Shown here: positions 5,641 to 7,588 of the stretch, in pieces
Layout of the letters: every line of letters begins with the position of its first letter
Position numbering within the stretch: position 1 is the first letter of the stretch
Translations under genes and position numbers: made by a program
Assembly: GCA_964642165.1 (NCBI GenBank)
Contig: CAZXOC010000329.1
Location: 1-7,588, forward strand
DNA length: 7,588 nucleotides
Direction: 5' to 3'
Source of the DNA: CAYRVX01 sp964642165
GTDB taxonomy: Bacteria > Planctomycetota > Phycisphaerae > SM23-33
The notes under the pieces: model-generated
Database searches by the model: none
What the model was told of the DNA's origin: nothing
The model's input: only the letters and a program-made list of their open reading frames with translations

Positions 5641-7065
5641 ATGGCCTCTGCCTCCACGGTTCGGACGTGGTCCGTCCCTGTCAACGCGAAAATCAACCGC
5701 CCGGTCCCCAGCTCCGCCGATGCCGGCCGGGTTGCGGCCATGTTCGGCCTGCGCGACGGTCAGACCGAGACGCTCTACGACGGTTTCGAGGTCTCGCTGG
5801 AGCCCGGGCAGATCGTGGCCGTCGTGGGACCCTCCGGCGCGGGCAAGACCGTCCTGCTCCGCGAGGTGGCCCGCCGGGTGCCCGCGGCCCGGTGGCTCGG
5901 GACCGAGGCGCTGGCGCGCCGGCGCGACCCGCCCGTGAGCCTCCTGAGCGGCGGCGACCTCGCCGAGCGGCTGGGGCTGCTGGCGCGCTGCGGGCTGGCC
6001 GAGGCGCCCGCCCTGCTCACACCGGCCGCGTGCCTCTCCGGAGGACAGCGCACGCGACTGGCCCTGGCCGAAGCGCTGCACGCCGCCCTGCGGTCGGGGC
6101 GGCCGGAACTCGTCATCGCCGATGAGTTCGCCGCCTGCCTGGACTCGATGACGGCGCGCATCCTCTGCGGGCAGGTCCGCAAGCTCATCTCCCGCTCGCC
6201 GGTGGCGCTGCTGCTGGCCACGCCGCGGTCGGAGCTGATCGGGCACCTCCGGCCGGACCGCGTCATCCTCAAGCCGCTGCGCCGGGCGCCGCAACTCCTG
6301 CCGGGCCCCCGGTCCTGCCGCCGGCCGCGCGGCCCGTGGAACTGGCCCATCGTCCGCGGTACGATCCGCGACTACAAGGCCCTCGGCGTCTTCCATTACC
6401 TGGCCGGGCCGCCGGCCTGCCACAAGCGGGTCCATGCCGTTCGCGCGCGGCGGTCGCGGCGCTGGGGCGACGTCGCCACCGCGGACCTGGCCGCCGTGCT
6501 GGTGGTCTCGCCCCCCTTGCTGCACGTTCGCGGGCGCAACCTCGCGACGGGCGGACGGTACGCCGGCCCCGACCGCGCCGCGGCGGCCGACCTGCTCAAC
6601 GCCGAGGTCGAGTGCATCTCGCGCGTGATCGTCCATCCCACCTACCGCGGCTGCGGCCTGGCCGTGCGGCTGGTGCGCCACGCCCTGGCGACGGCCGAAA
6701 GACCGCTCGTCGAGGCCCTCGCGGCGATGGGGCAGGTCCACCCGTTCCTCGAGCGCGCCGGGATGACGCCCTACCGCGTGGCGGCGGACGATCACGTCGC
6801 ACGGCTGCTGAGCGCGGGCGAGGCCGTCGGGCTGAGCCCGGAGGACCTGGCGGCCGTCCGCCCGGTCCGGCGGCTGCTTCGCCGCCGCGGCCGCAAGGCG
6901 ACGTTTCTGAGGCAGGAGCTCGACCGCTGCGTCGAGCAGGCGCTGTTGGCCAAGCAGCGACGGGCCCTGGCCGACCCCGTCGCCGAGGTCTGCCGCCGCA
7001 CCGCGCGGCGGTACGTGTACTACCTGGCCGAGACGAACAAGGAGGCGACCGATGCCTGCCCGTAG
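5641..7065 (+). CDS. ABC-ATPase fused to GNAT acetyltransferase (COG2401-like)
   Basis: 474 aa from ATG 5641. Residues 45-215 are a compact ABC ATPase: Walker A GPSGAGKT (63-70), signature LSGGQ (132-136), Walker B ELVIADE (156-162, with D161 and catalytic E162) and a D-loop at L167-D168. Walker A to signature is only about 62 residues, well below the usual spacing. I see no clear Q-loop, and the H-switch position reads LATPR (P195) in place of the usual His. There are no membrane segments, so it is not a transporter. Residues 235-380 are a GNAT domain with the acetyl-CoA loop HPTYRGCGLA (332-341; R336-G337-C338-G339). The tail 400-474 is basic and helical. ABC fused to acetyltransferase is the architecture named COG2401, whose function is unknown to me. 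Operon with the ParB-like gene (14-nt overlap). Confidence 0.82.
   Translation: MASASTVRTWSVPVNAKINRPVPSSADAGRVAAMFGLRDGQTETLYDGFEVSLEPGQIVAVVGPSGAGKTVLLREVARRVPAARWLGTEALARRRDPPVSLLSGGDLAERLGLLARCGLAEAPALLTPAACLSGGQRTRLALAEALHAALRSGRPELVIADEFAACLDSMTARILCGQVRKLISRSPVALLLATPRSELIGHLRPDRVILKPLRRAPQLLPGPRSCRRPRGPWNWPIVRGTIRDYKALGVFHYLAGPPACHKRVHAVRARRSRRWGDVATADLAAVLVVSPPLLHVRGRNLATGGRYAGPDRAAAADLLNAEVECISRVIVHPTYRGCGLAVRLVRHALATAERPLVEALAAMGQVHPFLERAGMTPYRVAADDHVARLLSAGEAVGLSPEDLAAVRPVRRLLRRRGRKATFLRQELDRCVEQALLAKQRRALADPVAEVCRRTARRYVYYLAETNKEATDACP
5662..5684 (-). promoter_or_regulatory. Weak candidate promoter for the ASCH gene
   Basis: A perfect TTGACA -35 on the minus strand (5684-5679), 43 nt before the ASCH ATG and inside the ABC-GNAT coding sequence. 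The hexamer 17 nt on (AACCGT) is a poor -10. An inverted repeat CGGAC-GTG-GTCCG (5662-5674) occupies the spacer. Confidence 0.25.
7039..7045 (+). promoter_or_regulatory. Strong Shine-Dalgarno for the ParB-like gene
   Basis: AAGGAGG, 6 nt before ATG 7052 and inside the end of the ABC-GNAT gene. It fixes the start and supports coupled translation. Confidence 0.75.
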
Positions 7066-7588
7066 GACCCCAAGGCCCGTGGCCCGGAGAATCCCCCTGT
7101 CCGACCTGCTTCCGCGAACCGACCGGGCCACCGTCCTGCCGGCGAGGGCGAGGAAGGCCCTGGCCGACCAGATCGCCCGCCACGGGTGCTATCCCGCGCT
7201 GATCGTCCGGGCGCATCCCCGCCGCGCCGGGAAGTACGAGATCCTGGACGGCCACCATCGCGCGGAGATCCTGCGCGATTTGGGCGAGGCTGCGGCCCGG
7301 TGCGAGGTCTGGCCGGTCGTGGGCGACGACGTGGACGTGGTGGCGGCGACGCTGAACCGCCTTCGCGGCCGGCAGGGCGTCCAGCAACGCGCCCGCCAGG
7401 TGCGGGGCCTGGTGCGGAAGCTGGGGCGACTCGGCGCGGCCTCGGCGCTGGGTCTCACGCCGCGGGGGCTCCGGCAGCAGGTCGATGTCGCCCGGTCGCC
7501 GGTGCGGCGGGATGCGGCCGAGGGCCTGGACCTCGAACCGGTCGTCTTCCACCTGTCGCGCCGACAGGCGGCCGATCTCCGCGAGGCC
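7052..7588 (+). CDS. ParB/sulfiredoxin-fold protein with HTH (3' partial)
   Basis: 179 codons are open to the right edge with no stop, so the C-terminus is missing. After a basic leader, residues 13-105 match a ParB N-terminal (ParB/Srx) domain: IPLSDLLPR (14-22), a helix 34-46 (RKALADQIARHG), KYEILDGHHRAEILRDLG (61-78), where DGHHR occupies the place of the ParB GERR nucleotide box, and the ATLNRLRG turn (99-106). Residues 112-147 look like a helix-turn-helix (AASALGLTPRGLRQQV). VVFHLSRRQAADL (164-176) begins a further region. ParB-fold members include CTP-dependent partition proteins, nucleases and free-serine kinases; DGHHR alone does not choose among them. AAGGAGG lies 6 nt before ATG 7052, and the gene overlaps the ABC-GNAT gene by 14 nt, so the pair is co-translated. 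A role in DNA binding or segregation is plausible but inferred. No ParA is visible. Confidence 0.82.
   Translation, partial: MPARRTPRPVARRIPLSDLLPRTDRATVLPARARKALADQIARHGCYPALIVRAHPRRAGKYEILDGHHRAEILRDLGEAAARCEVWPVVGDDVDVVAATLNRLRGRQGVQQRARQVRGLVRKLGRLGAASALGLTPRGLRQQVDVARSPVRRDAAEGLDLEPVVFHLSRRQAADLREA

Noticed and set aside
5608..7131. Minus-strand open frame of 507 codons opposite ABC-GNAT
   Set aside because: The opposite strand encodes Walker A, signature, Walker B and GNAT motifs in order; the antisense product is low-complexity.
1..7588. CRISPR array, tRNA, rRNA, insertion sequence or integrase
   Set aside because: No regularly spaced repeats, no cloverleaf or rRNA-like stretch, and no transposase or recombinase motif found by reading both strands.

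Overview
The window is high-GC (about 70% by eye), densely coding bacterial DNA. It most likely comes from a member of the Planctomycetota, probably near Phycisphaerae. The placement rests on the two left-hand genes, which resemble secreted families I associate with that phylum: a YDVRDLL/secretin-N-like protein and a large exported beta-rich protein. No rRNA or other taxonomic marker is present, so this is an inference.

Layout. Positions 1-3191 hold two translationally coupled plus-strand genes (ATGA overlap) for envelope or exported proteins: a 5'-truncated secretin-N-like protein and a 668-aa signal-peptide protein. They end in a strong 16-bp hairpin with a UNCG loop. At 3337-3747 is a stand-alone nickel regulator, NikR, with all four Ni ligands. 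At 3955-4230 is a 91-aa stand-alone glycogen-binding (CBM48/AMPK-beta-type) module. A GC palindrome then separates it from a convergent minus-strand block.

The right half (about 4258-7588) looks like an accessory cassette. It contains a cI/LexA-type self-cleaving repressor (minus), an AT-rich control region with a well-formed minus promoter and a perfect 23-bp interrupted palindrome, a small ASCH-domain protein (minus), an ABC-ATPase fused to a GNAT acetyltransferase (plus; resembles the COG2401 type, function unknown), and a ParB/Srx-fold protein (plus, cut by the window edge). The ABC-GNAT and ParB-like genes overlap by 14 nt and form an operon. The ASCH and ABC-GNAT start codons face away from each other with only 4 nt between them, so their transcripts must overlap in antisense.

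How it may work together (inference). The self-cleaving repressor probably controls its own promoter. It may also control a plus-strand promoter that lies under the 23-bp palindrome. That promoter could drive the ABC-GNAT/ParB operon through a leader of about 460 nt, antisense to the whole ASCH gene. A damage-inducible prophage-derived or conflict/DNA-handling module would fit, but no phage structural gene, integrase or attachment site is visible here. This cassette is the best candidate in the window for an undescribed system.
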